Assembly: GCA_947253945.1 (NCBI GenBank)
Contig: CAMYAY010000003.1
Span: 1 to 64,000, forward strand
Direction: 5' to 3'
DNA from: an uncultured Candidatus Saccharibacteria bacterium
GTDB taxonomy: Bacteria; Patescibacteriota; Saccharimonadia; Saccharimonadales; Saccharimonadaceae
Length of the DNA: 64,000 bases
Shown: positions 8,465 through 17,128 of the stretch, one piece after another
How positions within the stretch are numbered: position 1 is the stretch's first letter
Layout of the letters: the number at the start of each line of letters is the position of its first letter
The notes under the pieces: model-generated
Told to the model about the DNA's origin: nothing
What the model saw: the letters and a program-made list of their open reading frames with translations, nothing else
Database searches by the model: none
Made by a program: the position numbers and the translations under genes

Positions 8465-9985
8465 ATGAATCAGTATCCAGGGAAGGGGCCGATTACCGTC
8501 AAGCGGGTGCTTGGCTCCATTGTGGTTGCTTTAATTGTCGTCGGTGGGATGTTCATTGGCGGGCAGCTCGACAGCAACACTGCGACCAGCGTACAGGGCG
8601 ACAGCTCAGCCAACTTGGCCACGGTGAAGCAGGCGAGCACCGAGGTTTGCCGCTCGGGTGGCAGTAAAAACGAGTGTAAAGTTGACCTGATGGCGGGGCT
8701 CGTGCCAGTGGTGTACGACGCTAACACGCCAAGCAAATGGCGCACGCTCGCGCAGGCGGAAGACGCGCAACATGCTGGCGCGTGGTACGATTACGACCAA
8801 GGCAAGTGGGCGAATGCCGTTTCGTTCCAGCCCGGTGCTATCGATAAGTACAAGGGCAAGGACATGCCGCTCGACTTAAACGACGTGGCGGCTTTCTGGG
8901 TGTACATTCCGCGCTATGCTTATGAGGTGCAGCGGCGCGACGTGACCGACAAGCCGGTCAAGCCGAGTAACTTCGCCATTCAGTTTGAGACTGTGTCGAG
9001 CCCAGTGCATCAGCCGGCGGCTTGTCAGAACGGTCAAGGCAAGGACTACCGCACCGAGTGCGGGTTGGACCGTCACTACGCCACGTCAGCCACGGCGGAA
9101 GGCAAGGGCAGCACTTGGGCTACTCATCCCGCCTTCACAGCAGATGGCAAACAGCTCAATGGCATCTGGTTTGCTAAGTTTGAGGTCACGGGCACCAGCC
9201 AAATTCCAACTGTGCTGCCGAATCAGCGCCACCTCAGTGGTCACGACGACGCGGCGGCTAATATGGGCGCAGCAACCGCGGTGGCGGCGAGCCTTGGTGG
9301 CAAATCTGCCAGCTTGATTTCGGCGGCCGACTGGGGCGCGGCGGCTTATTTGGCTGCCAGTAAGTACGGTGCTGGCTTTGATAAAGTTCAGCCGAACACG
9401 CAAATCACCGACCATACGACCGGCGCGCGCGCCAGCGCTCACCATAGTGTTGGCACCACGGGCTGCGGGCCATTTGCGGCGGGCAGCATTGAAACTTACG
9501 GCGACGCGGGCGCGCAACATCCGACGGCAAGCGGTGCGCTTGGTACGGATTTGGCTTGCGACAGCAAAGACGCCAGCAAGAGCTATGACGGCCGACTTGG
9601 TCAGCTTGCCAGCACGACTGGCAACCCAACTGGCATTTATGACATGGCCGGAGGTGGCATGGAGTATGCCACGGACAAGTTCAACTTCATCAACATGGCG
9701 CAGTGCACGTGGGAGACTTGCGGTGGCCGCGCGTTATATGAGGTGCAATCGACCACCAAGGACCGCAACTGGCTTGACCAGCGTGGCGAGTTCCTCAAGC
9801 GCGACGCCAAGTTGCTTGCTCGCGGCGGCCGCGCCGGCTATTCTAAGGAAGAGATGGCGCGCGATATCGACGGCGATGACGGCGATGGCGCCAAGCACGG
9901 CAAGGCGGGCCTCTTTTACAGCGGCTACATTTACGGCATGTTTGGCGTGTACGACAGCGTACGCGTAGTGCTGAAGGCGAATTAA
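8465..9985 (+). CDS. FGE/C-type-lectin-like membrane-anchored surface protein, no poly-G, 506 aa
   Basis: This is a family member without the N-terminal beta-domain and without a homopolymer tract. A single hydrophobic segment (VLGSIVVALIVVGGMFIGG, residues 15-33) acts as signal or anchor. The module starts almost at once (ECKVDLMAGLVPVVY) and runs through FWVYIPRYAYEVQRRD, GTWATHPAF-like, IWFAKFEVTG, GIYDMAGGGMEYAT and ARGGRAG to AGLFYSGY and a final VRVVLKAN. A TATAAT box lies at 8432-8437, only 60 nt behind the previous gene. It is more G+C-rich than its neighbour and probably constitutive. The shared motifs make the family assignment firm; the biochemical role is unknown. Confidence 0.82.
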   Translation: MNQYPGKGPITVKRVLGSIVVALIVVGGMFIGGQLDSNTATSVQGDSSANLATVKQASTEVCRSGGSKNECKVDLMAGLVPVVYDANTPSKWRTLAQAEDAQHAGAWYDYDQGKWANAVSFQPGAIDKYKGKDMPLDLNDVAAFWVYIPRYAYEVQRRDVTDKPVKPSNFAIQFETVSSPVHQPAACQNGQGKDYRTECGLDRHYATSATAEGKGSTWATHPAFTADGKQLNGIWFAKFEVTGTSQIPTVLPNQRHLSGHDDAAANMGAATAVAASLGGKSASLISAADWGAAAYLAASKYGAGFDKVQPNTQITDHTTGARASAHHSVGTTGCGPFAAGSIETYGDAGAQHPTASGALGTDLACDSKDASKSYDGRLGQLASTTGNPTGIYDMAGGGMEYATDKFNFINMAQCTWETCGGRALYEVQSTTKDRNWLDQRGEFLKRDAKLLARGGRAGYSKEEMARDIDGDDGDGAKHGKAGLFYSGYIYGMFGVYDSVRVVLKAN

Positions 9986-10077
9986 GCGAATTATCGAATT
10001 GAACAAATTAATTAATTACGCCAGCGAATTGCGCCCACCGAAGCAATTTCCGCGGCTAATTTCCGCGCGGCGTGTGG

Positions 10078-10083
10078 TATAAT
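10078..10083 (+). promoter_or_regulatory. -10 box of parAB operon
   Basis: TATAAT ends 10 nt before the parA ATG, so the transcript has almost no leader. Confidence 0.7.
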
Positions 10084-10093
10084 AAAAGCAGTT

Positions 10094-10894
10094 ATGGCTA
10101 ATATCATTGCAGTGATAAACCAAAAAGGTGGAGTGGGTAAGACTACGACCGCCATTAACATGAGTTACAATTTGGCGAAGCATCACGGTGCCCGTGTGCT
10201 GCTGATTGACTTCGACCCGCAGGGCAATGCTACCTCTGGGCTCGGGGTGGATAAAACGAAGCTAGTCAGCGCCGAGCATCCCGACGGTCTGCCGACCATG
10301 CTTGAGGTGATTGCCGGTCAAGTGCCGCTTCGTGACGCCATTCAAGCGACTAAGTTTAAGCGTCTCAACATCGCGCCGAGTACGCCGCAGCTCGCTGACG
10401 CCGAAGCTGGGCTTGCTAGCGCTGCACAGCGTTATGTGCGTTTGCAGCTCGCTTTGCAGCCCGAGCTGGACAATTACGACTACATTTTGATTGACTGCCC
10501 GCCGGCGCTCTCGCTCTTGACGCTCAATGTTTTGGTGGCGTGCAACCAGACTTTATTGCCGGTGCAGGCGGAGTTTTACGCGCTGGAGGGCTTGACGCAG
10601 CTGCTCGATACCATGCGCGTGGTACGCCAACAACTCAACCCGACGTTGGAGCTGCTTGGTGTGTTGGTGACCATGATGGACAGCCGCACGACGCTATCGC
10701 AACAGGTATACCAAGAGGTGGCGAAGCACTTCCCAGGCAAGACTTTTGAAACCAAGATTCCGCGTAACATCCGCTTGGCCGAAGCGCCATCGCACGGCTT
10801 GCCAGTGGGCGCCTACGACAAGTTCTCCAAGGGCGCGCGGGCTTATCGCGCCGCTACTAACGAGCTACTGGAACGCCTCGGCGTAAAAGCATAA
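10094..10894 (+). CDS. parA: Chromosome partitioning ATPase ParA/Soj, 266 aa
   Basis: A ParA-family Walker ATPase that, with ParB, segregates the chromosome on the nucleoid surface. The deviant Walker A box KGGVGKTTTAIN is at residues 11-22. LLIDFDPQGNATSGLG (switch I/Walker A') and YILIDCPPALSLLT (Walker B region) are present. There is no extra N-terminal DNA-binding domain, so this is the short Soj-type chromosomal form. The ATG lies 10 nt after a TATAAT box with no ribosome site, indicating a leaderless mRNA. parB follows after 18 nt with its own -10 box. Confidence 0.95.
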   Translation: MANIIAVINQKGGVGKTTTAINMSYNLAKHHGARVLLIDFDPQGNATSGLGVDKTKLVSAEHPDGLPTMLEVIAGQVPLRDAIQATKFKRLNIAPSTPQLADAEAGLASAAQRYVRLQLALQPELDNYDYILIDCPPALSLLTLNVLVACNQTLLPVQAEFYALEGLTQLLDTMRVVRQQLNPTLELLGVLVTMMDSRTTLSQQVYQEVAKHFPGKTFETKIPRNIRLAEAPSHGLPVGAYDKFSKGARAYRAATNELLERLGVKA

Positions 10895-10900
10895 CTGTGA

Positions 10901-10906
10901 TATAAT
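10901..10906 (+). promoter_or_regulatory. -10 box for leaderless parB transcript
   Basis: TATAAT lies 6 nt before the parB ATG (10913), where the first transcribed base would be expected. Confidence 0.65.
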
Positions 10907-10912
10907 AGACTT

Positions 10913-11818
10913 ATGGTAAAAAGAGGGCTAGGCAGGGGTTTTGCTTCACTAATCCCGACCGACGTGGTCGATAGCGATTTCGACATCACGGCGGCTGAAG
11001 ATGAAAAGTTGTCCGCAGTGCGGTTGCTGAATTTGGCGGATATCATCCCCAACCCAGACCAGCCGCGGCGCAACTTTAAGCCGGAAGAATTGCAAGAGCT
11101 GGCGGATTCCATCGCCGAGCACGGCTTATTGCAGCCAATTGTGGTGACGCCGGGTAAGGTGGCGGGTCAGTTTGAGATTGTCGCGGGCGAGCGTCGCTAC
11201 CGCGCGGCGAAGCTAGCGGGGTTAGACAAAGTCTCGGCCATTGTGCGCAAGCTCTCTGACCAGCACAAGCTTGAGCTGGCTATCGTGGAGAATGTGCAGC
11301 GCGAGGACCTCAATCCCTTAGAAACTGCCACGGCGTACGCCAAGCTGCGCACGCAGTTCAACATGCCCGACGACGAGATTGCGCGGCGGGTGGGTCGCGC
11401 CACGAGCACGATTCGCAATAACATGCGTCTCTTAAATTTGCCTGACGAAGCGAAGCAGGCGCTAGTGAAGGGCGAGCTTGGCGAGGCACACGCGCGGCAA
11501 ATTTTGGCTTTGCCGACGCCGGAGCTCAAGCATCAGTTGCTGCGTCACATCATTGACGAAGGCTGGACGGTAAACAAGGCCGAGCGCTTTGTCATCGGTT
11601 ACAAGCGCGGGCTAGAGCAGGGCGATGGCGGCATTTCGGCCGCGCGGCAGGCGACTCGCACACAGACGCCGTGGACGGACTGCATTGCGAAGCGGTTGGG
11701 CTTTAGCGCAAAAAATGTTTCAGTGAAGACCACTGCGCACGGCGGCCAGCTGATTATTAAGTATCGCGACGACGCCGACTTAGCTAAAATAACAGAGATA
11801 ATGGGGTTGAAAAAGTGA
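10913..11818 (+). CDS. parB: Chromosome partitioning protein ParB/Spo0J, 301 aa
   Basis: A parS-binding CTP-dependent clamp that partners ParA. It opens with the conserved basic tip VKRGLGRGFASLIP, which is known in this family to stimulate ParA. It then has the ParB N-terminal domain (PNPDQPRRNF, EHGLLQPIVVTP, GERRYRAAKLAG) and the helix-turn-helix region (EIARRVGRATSTIRNNMRLL). It can be transcribed alone from its own -10 box as well as with parA. It overlaps the next gene by 4 nt (GTGA), implying translational coupling. Confidence 0.95.
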   Translation: MVKRGLGRGFASLIPTDVVDSDFDITAAEDEKLSAVRLLNLADIIPNPDQPRRNFKPEELQELADSIAEHGLLQPIVVTPGKVAGQFEIVAGERRYRAAKLAGLDKVSAIVRKLSDQHKLELAIVENVQREDLNPLETATAYAKLRTQFNMPDDEIARRVGRATSTIRNNMRLLNLPDEAKQALVKGELGEAHARQILALPTPELKHQLLRHIIDEGWTVNKAERFVIGYKRGLEQGDGGISAARQATRTQTPWTDCIAKRLGFSAKNVSVKTTAHGGQLIIKYRDDADLAKITEIMGLKK

Positions 11819-12621
11819 AATCAGATATGAGACCATGGGACGACGCGCTGAACAACGAGCGGATGCGCGACGATGACGACCAGCGCTTTGGGCGCTACAC
11901 GAAGGATTTAGTACACGGGCTGGAGACCATCCGCAAGTACCCGCAGGGGGTGACGGTGTTTGGTTCGGCGCGCTTTAGTGAGAAGAATAAGTTTTATCAG
12001 GCGGCGTACGAGCTGGGGGCTAAGTTGGCGCGGCACGGCCACACAGTGACAACTGGTGGCGGGCCGGGCATTATGGAGGCCGCCAATCGCGGTGCGTACG
12101 ATTACTGCGGCCGCAGCGTGGGGTTGAACATTCACTTGGCGACCGAGCAGGACTTAAACCCGTACACCACCGACTCAATGGAGTTTCATTATTTCTTTGC
12201 GCGCAAGGTGATGATGACCTTTAGCGGCAAGGTGTTCGTCTTCTTCCCAGGCGGCTTCGGCACGATGGACGAGTTTTCGGAGATTTTGGAGCTGACTCAC
12301 ACGGGCAAGACGCCACATGCGCCGATATTTTTGTACGGCAGCGAATTTTGGCAGGGGCTTGACCAGTGGTTTGCTGGGCCAATGAGCGACTGGCATTTGA
12401 TTGAGACGGGCGAGCCTGGCGAAATGAATGAGATGATTACCGACAAGGCGGCGGATTACGGTCGGGTGCGCGATGCTCGCGACCTCTATCGCATCACGGA
12501 CAATATAGACGACATCGTGGCGGCGGCGGATGCCACCGACCCGCAGGATATCGATGAGCTGGCGCGGCGCGTGGAAATGTGCTGCCGCTTCAAGCGCCAC
12601 GACAAGGCAGACAACCAGTAG
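11815..12621 (+). CDS. LOG family (TIGR00730-type) nucleotide-binding protein, 268 aa
   Basis: A Rossmann-fold protein of the LOG/'lysine decarboxylase-like' family. Characterised members cleave nucleoside 5'-monophosphates to the base and ribose 5-phosphate. The signatures GGGPGIMEAANRG and PGGFGTMDEFSEI are both present. The GTG start overlaps the parB stop (GTGA), and there is no separate promoter. Its true substrate in this lineage cannot be told from sequence. About 268 residues is longer than plant LOG (~210) and matches the longer bacterial forms. Confidence 0.85.
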   Translation: MKSDMRPWDDALNNERMRDDDDQRFGRYTKDLVHGLETIRKYPQGVTVFGSARFSEKNKFYQAAYELGAKLARHGHTVTTGGGPGIMEAANRGAYDYCGRSVGLNIHLATEQDLNPYTTDSMEFHYFFARKVMMTFSGKVFVFFPGGFGTMDEFSEILELTHTGKTPHAPIFLYGSEFWQGLDQWFAGPMSDWHLIETGEPGEMNEMITDKAADYGRVRDARDLYRITDNIDDIVAAADATDPQDIDELARRVEMCCRFKRHDKADNQ

Positions 12622-12632
12622 CCGGCGGCGTT

Positions 12633-12704
12633 AGTCGCGGCTGGGCTGGCTTCATTTGGGCGCGCCGCCACGGGCGGTGGCAGGCTGCGCCGCGACTTTG
12701 TTTT
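12633..12704 (+). terminator. Large G+C-rich terminator hairpin
   Basis: AGTCGCGGC (12633-12641) pairs with GCCGCGACT (12689-12697), with a CCGCC/GGCGG hairpin in the loop, followed by TTGTTTT. It ends the parAB-LOG operon. The rest of the gap up to prfB holds only its promoter. Confidence 0.65.
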
Positions 12705-12873
12705 GGAGCGCCGCCCGTGGGATTGCTCCGTGCCATGGGTGCGTCTTATCTCTAGCGGCAGTTTATCATTTTAGTGTACAGTTGACCCGCTAGCGGCGGG
12801 GCTTCACCTCTTTTAATGGCGGCGGTTTAGCTTAAGCTGAACTAAAAATTTGAACAGAAAAACGGTATTATAG

Positions 12874-12879
12874 TATAAT
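12874..12879 (+). promoter_or_regulatory. -10 box of leaderless prfB
   Basis: TATAAT ends 7 nt before ATG 12887, and no Shine-Dalgarno sequence is present. Confidence 0.65.
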
Positions 12880-12886
12880 TAAACTA

Positions 12887-13975
12887 ATGAAAGATGAGTT
12901 GACCGCGCGGGTGCGGCAGTTGAGTGAGGCGGTGGCGGCTGCGGCGACGCAGCTGGACTTGCCGGCGCGGCAGGCGGAGCTGGCCAAGCTGGAGGAGCAG
13001 GTGGCGCAGCCGGAGCTGTGGAACGACCCCGAGCGGGCGCAGCGGCTGGTGAAGGAGCTGGCGACCTTGAAGGCCAGCGTGCAGCCGTGGCTGGTGCTGC
13101 AGACGCAGGCGGCGGACAGCGAGGAGTTGCTTGCGCTGCTTGACGACGAGCTCTTGCCCGAGTTTGCGGGGCAAGTTGGCGCGCTAGAGGCGGAGTACGA
13201 CAAGCTCAAGCAGCAGATGTTGTTTACTGGCCAGTATGACTTGGGCGACGCCATTTTGCGCCTCAGTGCCGGCGCGGGTGGCGACGACGCACAGGACTTC
13301 ACCGAGATGCTGGAGCGCATGTACCTTCGGTGGGCGGAGCGGCGCGGCTTTAGCGCGCAGGTGATTGAGCGCAGCCCAGGCGAACAGGCGGGCGTAAAGA
13401 CCAGCGTGATTGAGGTCAGCGGCGCGTACGCTTACGGCTGGCTGAAGAGCGAACACGGCGTGCACCGCTTGGTGCGGCTGAGCCCGTTTAACGCCGAGTC
13501 GCGCGAGACGTCGTTTGCGCTAGTGGAGGTCTTGCCGAAGCTTGACGCGCCCGACGCAGTGAAGATTGACCCGTCCGACCTCCGCATCGACATTTACCGC
13601 AGTTCTGGTAAGGGCGGGCAGGGTGTCAATACCACTGATTCGGCTGTGCGCGTGACTCACTTGCCGACGGGCATTGTGGTGGCGATTCAAAACGAGCGGT
13701 CGCAGATTCAAAATAAAGAGAAGGCGCTAGAAATTTTGCGGGGCAAGCTTGCCACGTTGCAGCTTGAGCAGCACGTCAATAGTATCAGTGAGCTGCGGGC
13801 GGGCGAGAGCGCGAGCTGGGGTGCGCAGATTCGCAACTATGTGCTGCACCCATACAAGCTGGTGAAGGACACGCGCACCAAGTACGAGGAGAAGGACACT
13901 GACGCCGTATTTGACGGCAAAATTGACGGCTTTCAGCTTGCCTACCTTGAAGCGCAGGCGAAAAGGGCTGCGTAA
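12887..13975 (+). CDS. prfB: Peptide chain release factor 2, 362 aa
   Basis: RF2 releases peptides at UAA and UGA stops. The GGQ catalytic motif lies in SSGKGGQGVNTTDSAVR near residue 241. The codon-recognition tripeptide is SPF (LSPFNAESRETSFA, near residue 198), which separates RF2 from RF1. Unlike many bacterial prfB genes there is no in-frame UGA frameshift site: the whole protein is in one frame. Presence of RF2 fits the use of TGA as stop in this window. The N-terminal coiled domain is Ala/Gln-rich. The gene is monocistronic. Confidence 0.95.
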   Translation: MKDELTARVRQLSEAVAAAATQLDLPARQAELAKLEEQVAQPELWNDPERAQRLVKELATLKASVQPWLVLQTQAADSEELLALLDDELLPEFAGQVGALEAEYDKLKQQMLFTGQYDLGDAILRLSAGAGGDDAQDFTEMLERMYLRWAERRGFSAQVIERSPGEQAGVKTSVIEVSGAYAYGWLKSEHGVHRLVRLSPFNAESRETSFALVEVLPKLDAPDAVKIDPSDLRIDIYRSSGKGGQGVNTTDSAVRVTHLPTGIVVAIQNERSQIQNKEKALEILRGKLATLQLEQHVNSISELRAGESASWGAQIRNYVLHPYKLVKDTRTKYEEKDTDAVFDGKIDGFQLAYLEAQAKRAA

Positions 13976-14011
13976 GGCTAGGGTGGTACGGCAAGTTGGT
14001 GGGCGAAAAAT

Positions 14012-14041
14012 TTGGCGAAATTATCCCGCTTGTGTTATAAT
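14012..14041 (+). promoter_or_regulatory. Surface-family promoter cassette (copy for 14097)
   Basis: TTGGCG, 18 nt, TATAAT, then GCAAGTATCTAGCCGGTGG. The leader is almost identical to those of 17129 and 62939. Confidence 0.8.
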
Positions 14042-14096
14042 GCAAGTATCTAGCCGGTGGTGGCAGAGATAACAAAACAGTGGAGGAGTAAACAAC

Positions 14097-16125
14097 ATGA
14101 GACAATATAAACAATCTAACGCTAAAACCCTGTGGGGGGGGGGTAATTTTTTGGCCTCTATTTTTACTTACAGTAGCCCCGTTGGTATTAGCCACTCCGG
14201 CACACGCCGCTGACGACAACACTGTCGAGCTTACTATTGACCCTGTTTCCAGTCTTAAACCTTTAGACAATAACGCTAATTTATACAAAGCCACCACTAA
14301 TATTATTGTTAAAACTGGTAAGCCATATGGCTTTAATCTTACCATGCAGGCGAGCACAGCTGATTTAATTAATACTATTGACTCTAACCATAAAATATCT
14401 GCCATTTCTAGCACGACTCCGGTCGCGCTTGGCACCAACCAATGGGGCTATTCTCTTAAAAGATACGACACCACTTTCAGTGCTGTTCCTACGGCTACCG
14501 ATACTCCAGCTGTTCTTGTTGACACTGCGGATCAAAGAAGTAAGGTAGGAAGTAGGATAGCTAGATGCAAGCGCAAGACTAACTGCAAGGCTCGTGTAAC
14601 TTTTGGCGCTAATGTTAATCCGAACAAGCTTGCCTCTGGTAAATATTCTACAACAGTTGTTTATACAGCTATAGTTAAGCCAAAGCCGGCGCCAATACCA
14701 ATGGCTAAACTAGAGCCAGCCCGTGGTGTTAATTCAACAGTTTGCCGTTCTGGCGATTCAAAGAACGACTGTCAGGTCGACATTGATGCCAACATGATTC
14801 CAGTTAAATATACTGGCAGTAATACTAATGCTCAGTGGACAAGTCTCGCCAAACCAGAAGATGCCGCGCATCAGGGCGAATGGTACAACTATAACGACAA
14901 GCAATGGGCGAATGCCATAACCGTGAAAGACCCAAGTAAATACAAAGGTCAGACCAGGGTAGTCGACCAAGCTGATATCCTCGGCTTCTGGGTATACATT
15001 CCACGTTATGCCTATGAAGTAATGCGGCGTGATGGTACAGATAAACCAGTCTCAGCCCAAAACTTCTTAATTAGCTTCGAAAAGAAAACCACACCAAAGC
15101 GTCACCCAGCCGCCTGTAGCACTACTGGCAAAGATTACCGCACCCAGTGCGACCTCGACCGCAGCTATATCAAGGGTCAGCCAAGTAATCAAGGTACTTG
15201 GGCGACTCACCCAGCCTTTACCTTTAGTAGTAAGGAACTTAACGGCATCTGGTTTGCTAAGTTTGAGACGACGGGCACCAACACTCAGCCAACCGCCCTA
15301 CCAAACGAAGCTCACATGTCTGGCGACTACACCGCATCATCTAATATTGGCCGTATGTATACCACCGCTAAAACCCTTGGCGTAGCAGATAACAGAAATT
15401 TTGGTGGTAATACAGATTATTCAGTACCAACTCAGAATAACCACCACCTAGCCAAACTCAGTTCTCACATGGTCAACAACAATGACTGGGGCGCTGCAAC
15501 CTACTTAAGTGCCAGTAAGTATGGTGCTGGCTATAACGGTGTACAGATCAATGCTAATGGCGCAAAACATACTAACTATGGTGATACCTATGGCACCACT
15601 GGTTGTGGCCCACAAGCTGATGGTAATACAAGTGAATATGATAAATCTGGAGATCTAGGCACCCCACAAGCCTGTGGTAATATAGACCGCGCTTATAACG
15701 GTGCCCTTGGTCAGCTCGCCAGTACCACCAACAATGTCTATGGTATCTACGACATGTCCGGTGGTGGTTGGGAATACACCGCTTCCAGCTACACTAGCGA
15801 CTTAAATAATTCTAGTACCAATTACTTCAGTCAATCTGCCCATCCACCATATGTTAACAATTATAACTTCACTAACCCAAACAGCTGCACCTTTGCTATC
15901 TGCGGTGGTCAAGCTCTCTATGAGACCAATGATGGTAGTGATAGTGGCCAGCACCAATGGAATGGTAACTACATGTACTTCGTGACGTCTTCGTACCCGT
16001 GGTTTGAACGGGGTGGCCACTTCAACTATGGCTCGTCTGCTGGGTTGTTCTATGCCTACTACGGCAATGGCGGCGCCTACGGCAGCGACGCGTTCCGCGT
16101 CGCGCTCGCGCCCCTGCAAGACTAA
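14097..16125 (+). CDS. Phase-variable secreted surface protein, FGE/C-type-lectin-like (phase OFF, G10)
   Basis: ATG 14097 follows GGAGGAG and begins MRQYKQSNAKTLW. With G10 the frame runs into TGA at 14211-14213 after 38 codons. Removing one G gives VIFWPLFLLTVAPLVLATP, a perfect export helix ending ATPAHA, and then a continuous frame to 16125 (675 aa). This matches the ON homologue 17129 (G9). The body has the shared beta-domain (PYGFNLTMQAS, NQWGYSLKRY) and the full C-terminal module (WVYIPRYAYEVMRRDG, IWFAKFETTG, GIYDMSGGGWEYTA, WFERGG, AGLFYAYYGNGG, AFRVALAP). A weak TTG start at 14182 inside the signal might give traces of protein. The gene body is intact, so this is a switched-off gene and not decay. 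Confidence 0.88.
14134..14143 (+). repeat. Poly-G tract G10, OFF frame
   Basis: Ten G follow CTGT. G9 (or G12) would restore the frame; G9 is the length in the homologous gene 17129. Confidence 0.95.
16015..16125 (+). other. Putative DGR-type variable region in 14097 gene
   Basis: It is the partner of the 8288-8400 region. Variation sits at CAC, TTC, AAC, TAT, TCT, TAC and GGC codons whose third bases equal those of the other copy. It has one codon fewer just before the invariant GCG TTC CGC GTC end. Confidence 0.6.
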
Positions 16126-16332
16126 ATCTGCGGTGGTGTACACCGCCGCCGTTATGGCTCCAGACAATAAGAGGAGCAATGGCGTTCGCCGGCGCCCTCT
16201 ATTGGCTGGAGCCCACGATGATTTCCCCCTTATCATCTTGGATGGAAATAATGTTAAACGGTAATTTTGCGGAATATTGTATTGCAATATGCGACACAAT
16301 AATTTATGATATAGGCATGGAGGTTGATTGAT

Positions 16333-16635
16333 ATGGTAGTTACTAAAACGGCGAATGTGAATGTGAGAATACAAGAAAATATTAAGCAGCAGGCCGAGCA
16401 GATTTTGGAAACGATTGGGGTTCCTAGGGCTACGGCTATTGACATGTTTTACCGTCAAATCATCCTTAATAAGGGTATTCCATTTTCACTTACTATTCCG
16501 AAGTCTCTTCCGGCGCAAGATGCCATGGATGAGAAAACGTTTAATGCTTTGATGGCTAAAGGCTATGATCAGGCGGTTCAGGGCGATAGTTATCCGATAG
16601 AGGATGTCTTTGCAGAGCTTGAACGAGGCCTTTAA
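16333..16635 (+). CDS. RelB/DinJ-family antitoxin, 100 aa
   Basis: Antitoxin of a type II toxin-antitoxin pair. The N-terminal ribbon-helix-helix is clear (TANVNVRIQENIKQQAEQIL, then GVPRATAIDMFYRQIILNKG), the DinJ/RelB pattern. ATG 16333 is chosen because GGAGG (16319-16323) stands 9 nt upstream. The stop overlaps the toxin start (TAATG). The C-terminal part would wrap and inhibit the toxin, and the dimer would repress the operon. An upstream TTGCAATATGCGACACAA resembles the sequence before the paralogue at 23199, so it may be an operator. Confidence 0.88.
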   Translation: MVVTKTANVNVRIQENIKQQAEQILETIGVPRATAIDMFYRQIILNKGIPFSLTIPKSLPAQDAMDEKTFNALMAKGYDQAVQGDSYPIEDVFAELERGL

Positions 16636-16973
16636 TGGATGAGTATAAAATAAAAGTTACTCGTCAGGCGAAAGAACATCTTGCGATTATTCGAGAATAT
16701 ATTGCCACGGAGTTACAGGCACCGATAGCGGCTAAAAGAATGCTCGAGCTGTTGAAGGCGGGAATGATGTCTTTACGCACGATGCCTTGTCGAGTGAAGT
16801 TGATTGATGAGCAGCCGTGGGACAATCTTGGTTTTAGAAAAATACGCGTAAAAAACTATTACATTTACTTTTTGGTTGATGAGAATATAAAAGAAGTTCA
16901 AGTACTCGCGGTCATTTACGCTAGAAGAGATCAGGCTAGGCAACTGAAAATTGTAGATAGTCCGTTGTATTAG
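16635..16973 (+). CDS. RelE/ParE-superfamily toxin, 112 aa
   Basis: Toxin partner of the gene at 16333. The layout is typical of the superfamily: KVTRQAKEHLAIIREYIAT at the N-terminus, a helical middle (AAKRMLELLKAGMMSLRTMP), then the strands GFRKIRVKNYYIYFLVDE and VQVLAVIYARRDQ. Whether it cleaves ribosome-bound mRNA (RelE) or poisons gyrase (ParE) cannot be decided. It starts on the A of the antitoxin's TAA stop. The pair sits between two surface-family genes (14097 and 17129) and may stabilise this array. Confidence 0.88.
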   Translation: MDEYKIKVTRQAKEHLAIIREYIATELQAPIAAKRMLELLKAGMMSLRTMPCRVKLIDEQPWDNLGFRKIRVKNYYIYFLVDENIKEVQVLAVIYARRDQARQLKIVDSPLY

Positions 16974-17045
16974 TTTAGAAGCATTCTAGGCAAAAGGCCG
17001 CTAACAAAAAGCAGATTTTCATAGTATTGAACTAATATAAGAAAT

Positions 17046-17075
17046 TTGGTGAATTGATTGCGCTTGTGCTATAAT
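17046..17075 (+). promoter_or_regulatory. Surface-family promoter cassette (copy for 17129)
   Basis: TTGGTG, 18 nt, TATAAT, then GCAAGTATCTAGCC and GTAGAGGAGTAAACAA before the ATG. Confidence 0.8.
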
Positions 17076-17128
17076 GCAAGTATCTAGCCGTGGTGGCAGA
17101 AATAACAAAACAGTAGAGGAGTAAACAA

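Noticed and set aside
12704..12860. Structured RNA gene between the LOG gene and prfB
   Set aside because: It has local G+C-rich stems only, with no conserved core of RNase P, tmRNA, SRP or 6S RNA that I can recognise.
12887..13975. Recoded TGA (Gly) as in Gracilibacteria/Absconditabacteria
   Set aside because: RF2 is present and many genes end naturally at TGA with a neighbour or terminator following.
14182..16125. Taking TTG 14182, TTG 37083 and GTG 49517 as the real starts
   Set aside because: They fall inside the signal peptide, have no ribosome site, and ignore the GGAGG-ATG and poly-G upstream that match the ON paralogues.
16126..16332. Non-coding stretch behind a variable region as a possible DGR template repeat
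   Set aside because: It lacks the WFERGG/AGLFYA/AFRVAL nucleotide framework and is not AAC-rich. No convincing template repeat was found anywhere in the window.
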